A DNA stretch of 11,495 nucleotides from DATFPK01 sp035264885 (GTDB taxonomy: Bacteria > Actinomycetota > Thermoleophilia > Solirubrobacterales > 70-9), in the NCBI GenBank assembly GCA_035264885.1, contig DATFPK010000059.1, positions 1 to 11,495 on the forward strand, in the 5' to 3' direction. Below, piece after piece: positions 1-6,646 of the stretch (positions are counted from its first letter, which is position 1; every line of letters starts with the position of its first letter). The notes under the pieces were generated by a model. It was not told where the DNA came from. It did not search any database and saw only the letters and a program-made list of their open reading frames with translations. Made by a program: the position numbers and the translations under genes.

Positions 1-1
1 G

Positions 2-679
2 GCGATCCGCTGGTTCCGGGAGCAGTACGGGATCACGGTCCTCGACTACTACGGTCTCAGCGAGTCCTATCCGCTCTGCGCCAACTACCCGTTCATGGAG
101 GTGCGTGAGGGCTCGATGGGCAAGCCGATGCCCGGCTGGGATGTCCAGATCCTCGACGAGGACGAGAATCCGGTCGGCACCGGGGAGCGGGGGGAGATCT
201 GCCTCCGGGCCCGGTCCAATCCCCACTATCCCCTCGGCTACTGGCGCAACGAGGAGGCGGCGCGGGACACATTCGGCGGCGACTGGTTCCACACTCGCGA
301 CGCGGCCGAACGCGACGCCGAGGGCTACTTCTGGTACTCGGGCCGAGCCGACGACGTGATCATCTCGGCGGGCTACAGGATCGGGCCCTTCGAGGTCGAG
401 TCAGCCTGCATCGAGCACCCGGCGGTGCGCGAGGCGGCGGCGGTCGCCTCGCCGGACGAGCGCCGCGGCAATGTCGTCAAGGCGTTCATCGTCCTCGCCG
501 AGGGCGAGGAGCCGTCCGACGCCCTGGCCGAGGAGATCAAGGGCCACGTCCGCGACAGCCTGTCCGCTTATGCCTACCCGCGCCGGATCGAGTTCACCGA
601 CGAGCTGCCGAAGACCCTGACCGGGAAGATCCGGCGGATCGAGCTTCGCGAGCGCGAGAAGGAGCCGGCGCCGCACTGA
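2..679 (+). CDS. Acyl-CoA synthetase (AMP-binding), C-terminal part, 5' truncated by window edge
   Basis: The reading frame is open from base 2 and ends at the TGA at 677-679, giving 225 residues of a protein that would normally be about 500-560. It belongs to the ANL adenylating superfamily, which activates a carboxylic acid with ATP to an acyl-adenylate and transfers it to CoA in the cytoplasm. Visible motifs, numbered within the fragment, are: YYGLSES (16-22, adenine-binding A5 motif, usually YGxTE); FHTRD (96-100, Asp100 binds ribose); YSGRADD (112-118, with the hinge region); GYRIGPFEVE (124-133); and PKTLTGK (203-209, Lys209 being the A10 catalytic lysine). The GYWRNEEAARDTF region and overall pattern resemble acetyl/medium-chain (ACSM-like) enzymes more than long-chain FadD, but the acid substrate cannot be read. 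All C-terminal domain residues expected for activity are present. Family confidence is high; substrate is unknown. Confidence 0.95.
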   Translation, partial: AIRWFREQYGITVLDYYGLSESYPLCANYPFMEVREGSMGKPMPGWDVQILDEDENPVGTGERGEICLRARSNPHYPLGYWRNEEAARDTFGGDWFHTRDAAERDAEGYFWYSGRADDVIISAGYRIGPFEVESACIEHPAVREAAAVASPDERRGNVVKAFIVLAEGEEPSDALAEEIKGHVRDSLSAYAYPRRIEFTDELPKTLTGKIRRIELREREKEPAPH

Positions 680-1001
680 AGTGAGGCCCCGCGCAGGCTG
701 CGGGAGAGGACACCTGACGCGCTGTCACCGCGATCAAGCCGGAGACATGGGCGATGCCGCCGGTCTCGAGCATCCCGCCGGTCCGGAACGCGCCGTCCTC
801 GACCGGCCCCCCGGGAAGGAGGGGAGGATCGGGGCGACTGAAGTCCGCATCCGAGCCGGCATGCGTGAGCCATCGGATGGAGTCGGCGGAACTTGAGCGT
901 CGAAGGCCGGGGGTGTGGGCGATTCCCACCCTTGGGTGCCTGGTAGCGGGCCCGCTGGTCTCCGAGGATCGACCTGCAGATCAATCGATCAAGGAGTTGA
1001 C
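680..1001. other. 322-bp intergenic stretch with small repeats and hairpins, no confident gene
   Basis: No reading frame here has a convincing protein match. Features seen: a 9-bp direct repeat CCGCCGGTC at 757-765 and 775-783, inside an imperfect 18-bp tandem unit; GATGC/GCATC arms at 753-757 and 770-774; and, nearer gene 1002-1637, hairpins at 915-929 and 927-938 plus the perfect 12-bp palindrome AGCGGGCCCGCT at 945-956. The part from 680 to about 890 also reads as a minus-strand open frame (594-929) with fairly GC-rich third positions, so a short or decayed gene is possible. It probably holds the promoter and leader of the downstream secreted protein. Confidence 0.5.
915..956 (+). promoter_or_regulatory. 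Leader hairpins upstream of the secreted-protein gene
   Basis: GTGGG (915-919) can pair with CCCAC (925-929) around the loop CGATT. The bases CAC at 927-929 can instead join a CACC/GGTG hairpin (927-938, loop CTTG), so the two hairpins exclude each other. A perfect 12-bp palindrome follows at 945-956. They lie 46-87 bases before the start codon at 1002, where a leader or operator would be. They match no riboswitch class I recognise, and in DNA this GC-rich short stems arise by chance, so a regulatory role is only suggested. Confidence 0.25.
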
Positions 1002-1637
1002 ATGAACAGGCTCAAGATCCTCACCGTCGTACCACTCGCCGCCCTCGCCCTCTCAGTCGCGACGGAGGCGACGCCCGCCGATGCGGCCCAGCCCGCCAAG
1101 CTGGGCAAGCACAAGACGGCGAGGCACGGCAAGAAGCACAGGAAGAACCGGCACAGGCATCGTCCCTCCGCGCCGACTCAGGGGGTCGTGCCGCAGGCGG
1201 GGGCCGACATCCTCCCGACGCAGAACCCGGCCACGACGGAGCCCGAGCAGGCCCCCGCCGGTCCGGATGCCTCCGCCCAGGAGCAGACGGATACGGCGCC
1301 GGCCGAGCCGGCGGCGGATCCACCGCCGCCCAGCGGAGGCGTTGCGCCGAGGGCCGGGGTGCGCGACATCGTCGACCACCTCCCGACCGAGGTCGTCACG
1401 GCGTCGGAGCCGGTTCGCACGATGCAGGCTCCGCAGATTCGCGACAGCGGCGCGACCGGCGACGGTTCCGCCACCGACGAGGTCTGCGAGGGATACGCTG
1501 AGCAGATCGGCGCGGCCGAGGACCAGCAGTTCTTCCAGGAGCAGTTCGGAACTCCCGGAGGGGCCGCGGACGCCGCCGCGGAGGCCGCCGCCCTGGAGGA
1601 GGAAGGAAGCGACCAGGGTTGCTTCTTCGTCTGGTGA
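1002..1637 (+). CDS. Secreted low-complexity protein, basic N-terminal segment and acidic/Ala-rich tail
   Basis: The protein has 211 residues. The start at 1002 is chosen because AAGGAG at 991-996 sits 5 bases before the ATG, the clearest ribosome-binding site in the window, and because it begins a Sec signal peptide: MNRLK, then a hydrophobic core to about residue 20, then an Ala-x-Ala cleavage region near 26-29. The frame stays open upstream to 915, but that adds nothing plausible. After the signal comes a Lys/His/Arg-rich stretch (36-54, including KKHRKNRHRHR), then a long Pro/Ala/Glu/Gln/Thr-rich, probably disordered region (about 56-115). A short more ordered part with RDIVDHLP (121-128) follows. 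The end has Cys162, an acidic Ala/Glu-rich helix-like stretch (186-201) and Cys207 in the terminal GCFFVW. Two cysteines could form one disulfide. I recognise no domain. The polycationic segment could bind metal, wall polymers or nucleic acid, but this is a guess. A strong terminator-like hairpin follows. Confidence 0.8.
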   Translation: MNRLKILTVVPLAALALSVATEATPADAAQPAKLGKHKTARHGKKHRKNRHRHRPSAPTQGVVPQAGADILPTQNPATTEPEQAPAGPDASAQEQTDTAPAEPAADPPPPSGGVAPRAGVRDIVDHLPTEVVTASEPVRTMQAPQIRDSGATGDGSATDEVCEGYAEQIGAAEDQQFFQEQFGTPGGAADAAAEAAALEEEGSDQGCFFVW

Positions 1638-1661
1638 GCCAGCGCTGTCGGTCCGGCGCAT

Positions 1662-1691
1662 CGAGAGCCCCCGCAGCCGCGGGGGCTCTCG
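1662..1691 (+). terminator. Factor-independent terminator-like hairpin without U tract
   Basis: A perfect 13-bp stem CGAGAGCCCCCGC (1662-1674) and its complement (1679-1691) enclose the 4-base loop AGCC. It lies 25 bases after the stop of the secreted-protein gene and 17 bases before the ATG at 1708. No run of T follows, as is common for terminators of high-GC actinobacteria. It probably ends the 1002-1637 transcript; the downstream gene would then need its own promoter in the very short space left, or depend on read-through. Confidence 0.75.
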
Positions 1692-1707
1692 GCGTACGAT
1701 CGCCCGG

Positions 1708-2160
1708 ATGGCGAGCGACACGGAAATCGATGTCCTGCGGATGACGCGCGCCGTCCCTGCGCCCCCGTCAATCGTGTTCGCGGCTTTCAGTGAGGCGACG
1801 GAGCTGGCGAAGTGGTGGGGCCCGGCGGGCTTCACGGTCCCGAGCCTCGTGTTCGAGCCCCGGGTCGGGAGCTCCTACCGGATCGAGATGCAGCCGCCGC
1901 AGGGCGACGCGTTTCACCTGACCGGGCTGTTCCGGGAGGTCGATCCACCTGCCCGGCTGGTCTTCACGTTCTCCTGGGAGCCGCCCGACCCCGACGACGT
2001 CGAGACCCTGGCTGATCTTTCATTCCGGGACCTGGGCGACTCGACCGAAGTGCGGTTGAGTCAGGTCGGGTTCAGGACGGCGGAGCGCCGCGAGGTCCAC
2101 CGGGCCGGCTGGTCGGAAAGCCTCGACCGTCTGGAGCGACTGCTCGCCGAGCCGACCTGA
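1708..2160 (+). CDS. SRPBCC family protein, AHSA1-like (START/Bet v1 fold)
   Basis: This 150-residue protein has the pattern of the Activator of Hsp90 ATPase homologue 1-like (AHSA1) family, small cytoplasmic helix-grip proteins with a hydrophobic ligand cavity. Visible hallmarks are the first strand with RAVPAPPSIVFAAFSEA (14-30), the WWGP motif (36-39), PSLVFEPRVGSSYRI (45-59), the strand FTFSWEPP (86-93), the late strand TEVRLSQVGF (113-122), and the C-terminal helix GWSESLDRLERLL (134-146). The length is normal. The ATG at 1708 is preferred over the in-frame ATG at 1741 because the first beta strand (EIDVLRMTRAV) starts before the latter; neither has a clear Shine-Dalgarno site. Bacterial members bind or modify small hydrophobic molecules in varied ways, so no specific function can be given. 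The gene converges with the glyoxalase gene, stops only 9 bases apart. Confidence 0.9.
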   Translation: MASDTEIDVLRMTRAVPAPPSIVFAAFSEATELAKWWGPAGFTVPSLVFEPRVGSSYRIEMQPPQGDAFHLTGLFREVDPPARLVFTFSWEPPDPDDVETLADLSFRDLGDSTEVRLSQVGFRTAERREVHRAGWSESLDRLERLLAEPT

Positions 2161-2162
2161 AC

Positions 2163-2178
2163 GGGCGGCTCAGCGCCC
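2163..2178. terminator. Small hairpin between convergent stop codons
   Basis: GGGCG (2163-2167) pairs with CGCCC (2174-2178) around GCTCAG. It sits just after the stop of the SRPBCC gene and overlaps the end of the convergent glyoxalase gene, where a bidirectional terminator is expected. A 5-bp stem with no T tract is weak, so this is a position-based suggestion. Confidence 0.25.
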
Positions 2179-2547
2179 GATCAGCTCGATCCGGTAGCCG
2201 TCGGGATCGCGCACGAAGGCGATCATCGGACCTTCCGTGCGCCCGCCGGGGCGGTAGGGCGGCTTCTCCGGCTCGATCCCTTCGCTCGCCAGGTTCTCCA
2301 GCGTGCCGTCCAGGTCATCGACGGCGATCGCGATGTGGTTGTATCCGGTGCCGAGGTCGTATGAGTCGACCCCGTGGTTGTAGGTCAGCTCCAGCACCGG
2401 GTCCCCTCCCGGCAGGCCCATGAACACGTTGATCGCCTCGTCGCCGATGTTCATCCGCCGCCGCTCCTCGAAGCCGAGCCTTTCGTAGAACGACACCGAG
2501 CGATCGATGTCACCGATCCGGTAGCAGGTGTGGAGGTAGGTCGCCAT
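2170..2547 (-). CDS. gloA: GloA-type glyoxalase I (lactoylglutathione lyase family, VOC fold)
   Basis: A 125-residue protein very like Escherichia coli GloA in length and motif order. Glyoxalase I isomerises the hemithioacetal of methylglyoxal and a thiol cofactor to an S-lactoyl thioester, detoxifying methylglyoxal in the cytoplasm. All four expected metal ligands are visible: His6 (YLHTCYRIGD), Glu53 (VLELTYNHGV), His71 (GYNHIAIAVDD) and Glu121 (DPDGYRIELIGR). The two paired beta-alpha-beta-beta-beta modules are about 1-58 and 67-125. The short loop between modules is as in the bacterial Ni-type enzymes. It is the last gene of the minus-strand operon, starting 6 bases after the stop of the GMC oxidoreductase. 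Actinobacteria usually lack glutathione, so the thiol may be mycothiol or another one; other VOC activities cannot be excluded. Family certain, exact substrate less so. Confidence 0.9.
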   Translation of the reverse strand: MATYLHTCYRIGDIDRSVSFYERLGFEERRRMNIGDEAINVFMGLPGGDPVLELTYNHGVDSYDLGTGYNHIAIAVDDLDGTLENLASEGIEPEKPPYRPGGRTEGPMIAFVRDPDGYRIELIGR

Positions 2548-2553
2548 GCCGGG

Positions 2554-4962
2554 CTACTCGATCCCCGCCGCCGCGTACTCGGCCAGCGCCATCACCGTCA
2601 GCTGGGGGTTCACGGTGATCGCCGAGGGGAAGACGCTCGCGTCGCAGACGTAGAGGCTGTCCTTTCCGTGGACGCGGAAGGCCTCGTCGACGACGCCCTT
2701 CGCCGGGTCGCGGCTCAGCGCGTTGCCGCCCTGGGGGTGGGAGGTGTGGAGCTCGATGTCGGTGTTGTCGCGGACCTCCTCGTCGAGCCGGTCGAGCCCT
2801 TCGCTGGTCGCTGACGGCAGGTGCCGGAAGGTCAGCGGCGTCACCCTGGTGGCACCGGCTGCGAGGAAGATCCGCCCCGCGAGCTTGAGGCCGGCGACCA
2901 CCCGCCGCAGGTCATCCGGGTGCGGGTCGTAGTCGAGCTTCATGCCGCGCCCGCGGAAGCCCGGCTTCACCGTCGCGTTGCGGCGGCTGCCGACCACCGA
3001 CCCGGCCGAGGCCATGTGGTCGTAGCGGCGCATGTTGCGGAAGTGATCGGAGAACCAGCCCGGCATCATCAGCGCCTGCGTACCGACCGGGTTGAACCAG
3101 GTCTCGAGGACCAGGCCGTCGTCCTCGGCCGGCCGCAGGTAGTGGGATATCTGGAGCCCGTCGTAGGAATCGAGCTTCTCCTCGAACTCGGCGGTCATCG
3201 GGACCCCGACGTTGAAGCACAGGTTGCGGCCGGCGAGGTCCCCACCGAGGCCGCTGCGGCTGAGGATGAGGCTCGACGCCAACGCGCCGGCGGATACGAC
3301 CGTGGTGTTGGCGTTGACCCGCAGATCCCGTCCATCCGACAGGCGGCACTGCACGCCCGACGCGCTCCCGTTCGTGGTCAGGACCCGTTCGACCTCGCAC
3401 TCGCTGAAGATCCTCACGGCGTCGGTCCCGAACTCCCGCTGCGCGGCGGGGAGAGTCAGGTCGAGCGCCGAGAGCTTCTTGCCGAAGGCACAGCCGATGT
3501 TGCAGTAGCCGCAGCCGAGGCAGTCGGCGATGTTCGCCTCGACGACGTCGTAGCCGCCGGCCTGGTTCAGCCCGAGCCGCTCGACCCCGTCGCAGAACTT
3601 CCGCGCCCCGGCCGAGATCCCCCCGTTGGCCGCGTCCCTGCCCCAGTCGCGGCTGACCCCGAGGAACTCGCGGACGGCAACCAACGCTCGGCCGAGGCGG
3701 TCGGCGTCGAGGCCCGCGTCGAGGCCGTCGGGGTCGTTCCAGCGCTCGAGGACGTGCGGGGGCAGGTCGAAGCAGACGGCGTTGTTGACGACCGTGGTGC
3801 CGCCGACGCAGCGGCCTTGGAGGACCTGGAACCGGGCGTCGCGGGACATCTGCATGCCGCCGTCGGAGAACAGGTTCGAGAACTGGGAGCGCTCGTCCTC
3901 GGTGAAGCCGGTGGGGTCGAAGTGCCCGCCGGATTCCAGGACCAGCACTTCCCGCCCACGGCCCGCGAGCCGGTGGGCCAGGAGTGCGCCGGCGGCGCCG
4001 CTGCCGACGATCACCACGTCCGCGTTGACCGTCTCGGCGTCGACCTCCGCCGGCGTCCGCACGTCGAGCGGCGGGCGGTCGCGCGTCACCCGCTTCATGT
4101 CCTGCGCGTACCGCGGGCGCTGCGAGTACGGGACGTAGCCCGTGCTGGCGGCGGTCCGCGGGTCGGCGTAGTAGCCGATGAAGGTGAGCTTCTGGGCGGC
4201 CGAGAACATCGACTGAAGCGGCCGCCGCAGGAACCCGGGCAGCCGGCGCTCGGCGACGTCGGCGATGAAGCAGCGCTCCAGGAACGCGAGGCGGCTCTCC
4301 GGCGACATCAGCGGATAGGGCGCCCGCAGACGCATCAGGGGATAGACGGTGAGCGCCGACAGCGCCAGCTTCGACTTCCACTTCTGGCGGGCCGAGAGCG
4401 AGTACAGGTACTCGTCGACGTTGGCGGCGACCTGCTCGGGGGTCAGCACCTCCTCGTCGCCGCCCAGAACGATCACCTCCGCCAGCGCCATCACGGTCGC
4501 ATGCTGATGGGGCTGGAGGTAGCGGAGCCCGTACCGCGCCTTGACCGCCGACCGCTGGAGGGCGAAGAGGAGGATCGCGACCGACGTCGCGAGGACGACC
4601 CAGATCCAGAACAGCGTCTCCGCCGGGGGCACCTCGATCCCGGGTGGGCCCTCGAAGGACCCGGCGACGCTCGAGATCTGGCCGAAGGCGGCCGTGGCCA
4701 GAAGCCCCGTGACGATCAGGACGTGTCCGGCGACGACGGCCAGGACGGCCCAGCCGTGACGCCGCGCGTCGGCGGCGGCAACCGCGCAGAGGATCGCGAA
4801 GACGCCGTCCTTGGCCAGCGAGTTGGCGACGAAGGGGTATTCCGCGTCGGCGAACGCCCCCTGGAGGACGTAGCCCGCTCCCATCGCCGCGAAGGCGACC
4901 GCGAAGAAGACGAGCGTTCTGCGCAGTCGCAGCTCCTCGCGGGTGAGCTCGCGACGATCCAT
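2554..4962 (-). CDS. Membrane-anchored GMC oxidoreductase (long-chain alcohol oxidase/cholesterol oxidase-like)
   Basis: An 802-residue FAD-dependent oxidoreductase fused to a membrane head. Residues 16-36, 46-64, 71-93 and 115-136 form about four transmembrane helices. Residues 145-300 are a helical linker; LQPHQHATVMALAEVIV (149-165) recalls the gluconate 2-dehydrogenase subunit 3-like region seen ahead of the flavin domain in fatty alcohol oxidases. The FAD domain starts with VVIVGSGAAGALLAHRL (316-332; GxGxxG, Glu343 for ribose). QGRCVGGTTVVNNAV (382-396) is the second GMC signature. CLGCGYCNIGC (481-491) places four cysteines as CX2CX2CX3C. The C-terminal GMC part has HTSHPQGGN (739-747, likely catalytic His742) and TVNPQLT (783-789, Asn785). 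The family oxidises primary alcohols or sterols to aldehydes or ketones. With a likely electron route to the membrane it may be a dehydrogenase rather than an oxidase. It starts 3 bases after the NTF2-like gene and precedes the glyoxalase gene. The substrate cannot be read. Confidence 0.92.
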   Translation of the reverse strand: MDRRELTREELRLRRTLVFFAVAFAAMGAGYVLQGAFADAEYPFVANSLAKDGVFAILCAVAAADARRHGWAVLAVVAGHVLIVTGLLATAAFGQISSVAGSFEGPPGIEVPPAETLFWIWVVLATSVAILLFALQRSAVKARYGLRYLQPHQHATVMALAEVIVLGGDEEVLTPEQVAANVDEYLYSLSARQKWKSKLALSALTVYPLMRLRAPYPLMSPESRLAFLERCFIADVAERRLPGFLRRPLQSMFSAAQKLTFIGYYADPRTAASTGYVPYSQRPRYAQDMKRVTRDRPPLDVRTPAEVDAETVNADVVIVGSGAAGALLAHRLAGRGREVLVLESGGHFDPTGFTEDERSQFSNLFSDGGMQMSRDARFQVLQGRCVGGTTVVNNAVCFDLPPHVLERWNDPDGLDAGLDADRLGRALVAVREFLGVSRDWGRDAANGGISAGARKFCDGVERLGLNQAGGYDVVEANIADCLGCGYCNIGCAFGKKLSALDLTLPAAQREFGTDAVRIFSECEVERVLTTNGSASGVQCRLSDGRDLRVNANTTVVSAGALASSLILSRSGLGGDLAGRNLCFNVGVPMTAEFEEKLDSYDGLQISHYLRPAEDDGLVLETWFNPVGTQALMMPGWFSDHFRNMRRYDHMASAGSVVGSRRNATVKPGFRGRGMKLDYDPHPDDLRRVVAGLKLAGRIFLAAGATRVTPLTFRHLPSATSEGLDRLDEEVRDNTDIELHTSHPQGGNALSRDPAKGVVDEAFRVHGKDSLYVCDASVFPSAITVNPQLTVMALAEYAAAGIE

Positions 4963-4965
4963 GCG

Positions 4966-5388
4966 CTAGCTCTGGCCCTGCTCCCGTTCCTGCTCCGCAA
5001 CGCCCGCCGCCCGGAGGGCGTCGTCCTTCTCGTAGAACTCCTGAACCCGCACGCAGGTGTCGCCCTCGAAGCTGTAGACCTGGAAGACGGTGTCGGAGAC
5101 CTCGAGCCTGCTCTGCTCGCCGACTCCGGACCGCCGCGTGCAGACGATCACCTGGTCGCCGGCGTCGATGAACTCGAGCGGCTGGAATCGGAGCTCGCCC
5201 ACCGCGGCCCGCCACTGGTCCCAGAAAGCCTGGATCCCCGCGAACCCCTGATAGCTGCCCGGCTCCGGATCCTCGGGCGGGGTGACCCACTCCACGTCCT
5301 CGGACATGTGCTCAAGGACCCAGCCGCGGTCGCCGGAGTTCCAGGCCTCATAGCCGCGACGCACCAGCTCGACGATCTGCTCGGACAC
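4966..5388 (-). CDS. NTF2-like / SnoaL-like domain protein
   Basis: A 140-residue single-domain protein with the cone-shaped NTF2/SnoaL fold pattern: helix IVELVRRGYEAWNSGD (5-20), then LEHMSEDVEWVTPP (25-38), GFAGIQAFWDQW (48-59), strands LEFIDAGDQVIVCTRRSGVG (71-90), and VSDTVFQVYSFEGDTCVRVQEFYEKDDAL (97-125), which ends in the usual helix. Such proteins include small isomerases, cyclases, hydratases and non-catalytic ligand binders. I chose the GTG at 5386-5388 because the residues from there (MSEQIVELVRRGYEAW) match the usual N-terminus of the family. An in-frame ATG at 5454 would add 22 unconserved residues and overlap the upstream dipeptidase gene by 11 bases, which could reflect translational coupling. 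It is third in the minus-strand operon, 3 bases before the GMC gene. Function unknown; it may act on the same substrate as the oxidoreductase. Confidence 0.85.
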   Translation of the reverse strand: MSEQIVELVRRGYEAWNSGDRGWVLEHMSEDVEWVTPPEDPEPGSYQGFAGIQAFWDQWRAAVGELRFQPLEFIDAGDQVIVCTRRSGVGEQSRLEVSDTVFQVYSFEGDTCVRVQEFYEKDDALRAAGVAEQEREQGQS

Positions 5389-5443
5389 CGGACTTCGAGT
5401 ATCCCACCCGCCCCCGCTCCTGACCAGGGTGGGGATCCGCCGG

Positions 5444-6646
5444 TCAGCCGGCATCGGCCGGCCTCCCGCGCCAGTAGCGGTTGAGCAGGTCCAGGGCGTT
5501 CTGCGAGCAGATCCGCGCCGCCTCCTCGTCCCCGTACCTCCGCCTCAGCCGGTGCTCGAGCCGGCTCATGTCGCGCATGTCCTGGAGACCGGCCAGGGTC
5601 GGCTTGATGAACCCGTCGAAGTCGGTGCCGATCGCCGTGTGGCGGTGCGAGCCGGTGACGTCCCGAATCGCGTCGATGTGCCGGCAGAGGATGTCGAAGG
5701 ACTCGCCGAAGCGCTTCGACTTGCGGGCCCGCAGCCCGTGGCGGTGGAGGGCCCCGGCGGGGATCCCGTCGTAGAGCTGGTGCTGCGCGAAGATCAGGCC
5801 GACGACGCCGCCGCAGCCCGCGATCCGCTCCAGGGTCGGGCGGTCGAGCATGTAGCTCTGCTCGCCGAACCTGTAGCCGGCGTGGGTCGCGAGGACGGGG
5901 ACCGTCTCGTCGTAGCCGTCGAGCATCTCGAAGGTCTCCGTGAGCGCGCGACCGCTCATGTGCGAGACGTCGATGAGGATCCGCTCGCGCACCATCGCGT
6001 CGACCGCGGCGCGTCCGAGGTCCGACAGCCCCACGTCGGGCTGGGGGAGATAGCGGTGGTACTGCTCCTCGCTCAGGAAGGGGAGGGCGGGAGCGTTCGT
6101 CGCGACCTCACGCCAGATCAGGTGGGCGAGGGTGATGTAGGCGACGCCGCGCCTGGCGAGCCGCCTGACGGTCAGCTCGATCTGGTCGGGCGTCGCGCCG
6201 AGGTGAAAGCCGCCCTCCACGCAGTGCACCAGGACGGTTGCGCCCCGCCCCGCCGCCGCGCTCATCTCGGTCGGATTGCGGGCGACCGCCGCCTCGCCGG
6301 CGTGCTCGCGCTCCACCTCCCGCTCGACCGCCTCGAGCTGGTCCTCGATCGTCGCCGGGTAGTCGCCGTCGGGCCGGGCTCCGTCGAGGGCGTCGGCTTC
6401 GTCGAAGAACGAGTACAGGACGGAGAGGGCGACGGTGACGCCGCCCTCGCGCATGTATCTCACCTGGACGCGCGGGCCCGAAAAGGGCGAGCGGTAGTTG
6501 GCGAACAGGCTGGCGAAGCCGACCAGCAGGGCCCGAACTCGGTCGCGCAGCCGCCGGCGGCCGCCCCGGGTCCGCAGCAGGCGCACAACGCTGCCGTCCG
6601 AGTCCACGACGTGCATGGGGTAGTGCGCGTGGAGGTCGACGATCAC
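5444..6646 (-). CDS. Peptidase M19 family (renal/membrane dipeptidase-like) metallohydrolase
   Basis: A 400-residue protein with the amidohydrolase TIM-barrel pattern of peptidase M19. Members hydrolyse dipeptides (including L-D forms) using two metal ions. Likely metal and active-site residues, matched to the human enzyme by order, are: His6 and His8 (DLHAHYP; the family norm is HxD), Glu144 (VEGGFHLG), His175 (ITLAHL), His229 (IDVSHM), His255 (ATHAGYR) and Asp342 (IGTDFDG). The C-terminal QNALDLLNRYW matches the conserved final helix. No signal peptide is seen, so it is probably cytoplasmic. The start is a GTG at 6644-6646 directly abutting the TGA of the preceding gene (TGAGTG), a sign of translational coupling. 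The region 15-65 is basic (LRTRGGRRRLRDR) and unusual. It is the second gene of the operon. Whether it cleaves dipeptides or another amide is not clear. Confidence 0.88.
   Translation of the reverse strand: MIVDLHAHYPMHVVDSDGSVVRLLRTRGGRRRLRDRVRALLVGFASLFANYRSPFSGPRVQVRYMREGGVTVALSVLYSFFDEADALDGARPDGDYPATIEDQLEAVEREVEREHAGEAAVARNPTEMSAAAGRGATVLVHCVEGGFHLGATPDQIELTVRRLARRGVAYITLAHLIWREVATNAPALPFLSEEQYHRYLPQPDVGLSDLGRAAVDAMVRERILIDVSHMSGRALTETFEMLDGYDETVPVLATHAGYRFGEQSYMLDRPTLERIAGCGGVVGLIFAQHQLYDGIPAGALHRHGLRARKSKRFGESFDILCRHIDAIRDVTGSHRHTAIGTDFDGFIKPTLAGLQDMRDMSRLEHRLRRRYGDEEAARICSQNALDLLNRYWRGRPADAG

Noticed and set aside
690..760. Possible cobalamin or glycine riboswitch (AGCCGGAGACATGGGC and GCGGGAGAG resemble parts of their consensus)
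   Set aside because: The other conserved elements are missing or in the wrong order, and upstream sequence is coding; the downstream gene is also not a B12 or glycine gene.
2821..5484. Very long plus-strand open frame (887 codons) opposite the GMC gene
   Set aside because: It is antisense to genes with clear motifs; its composition (runs of Arg, Val, Glu, Asp, Pro) is that of a shadow frame created by high GC at codon positions.
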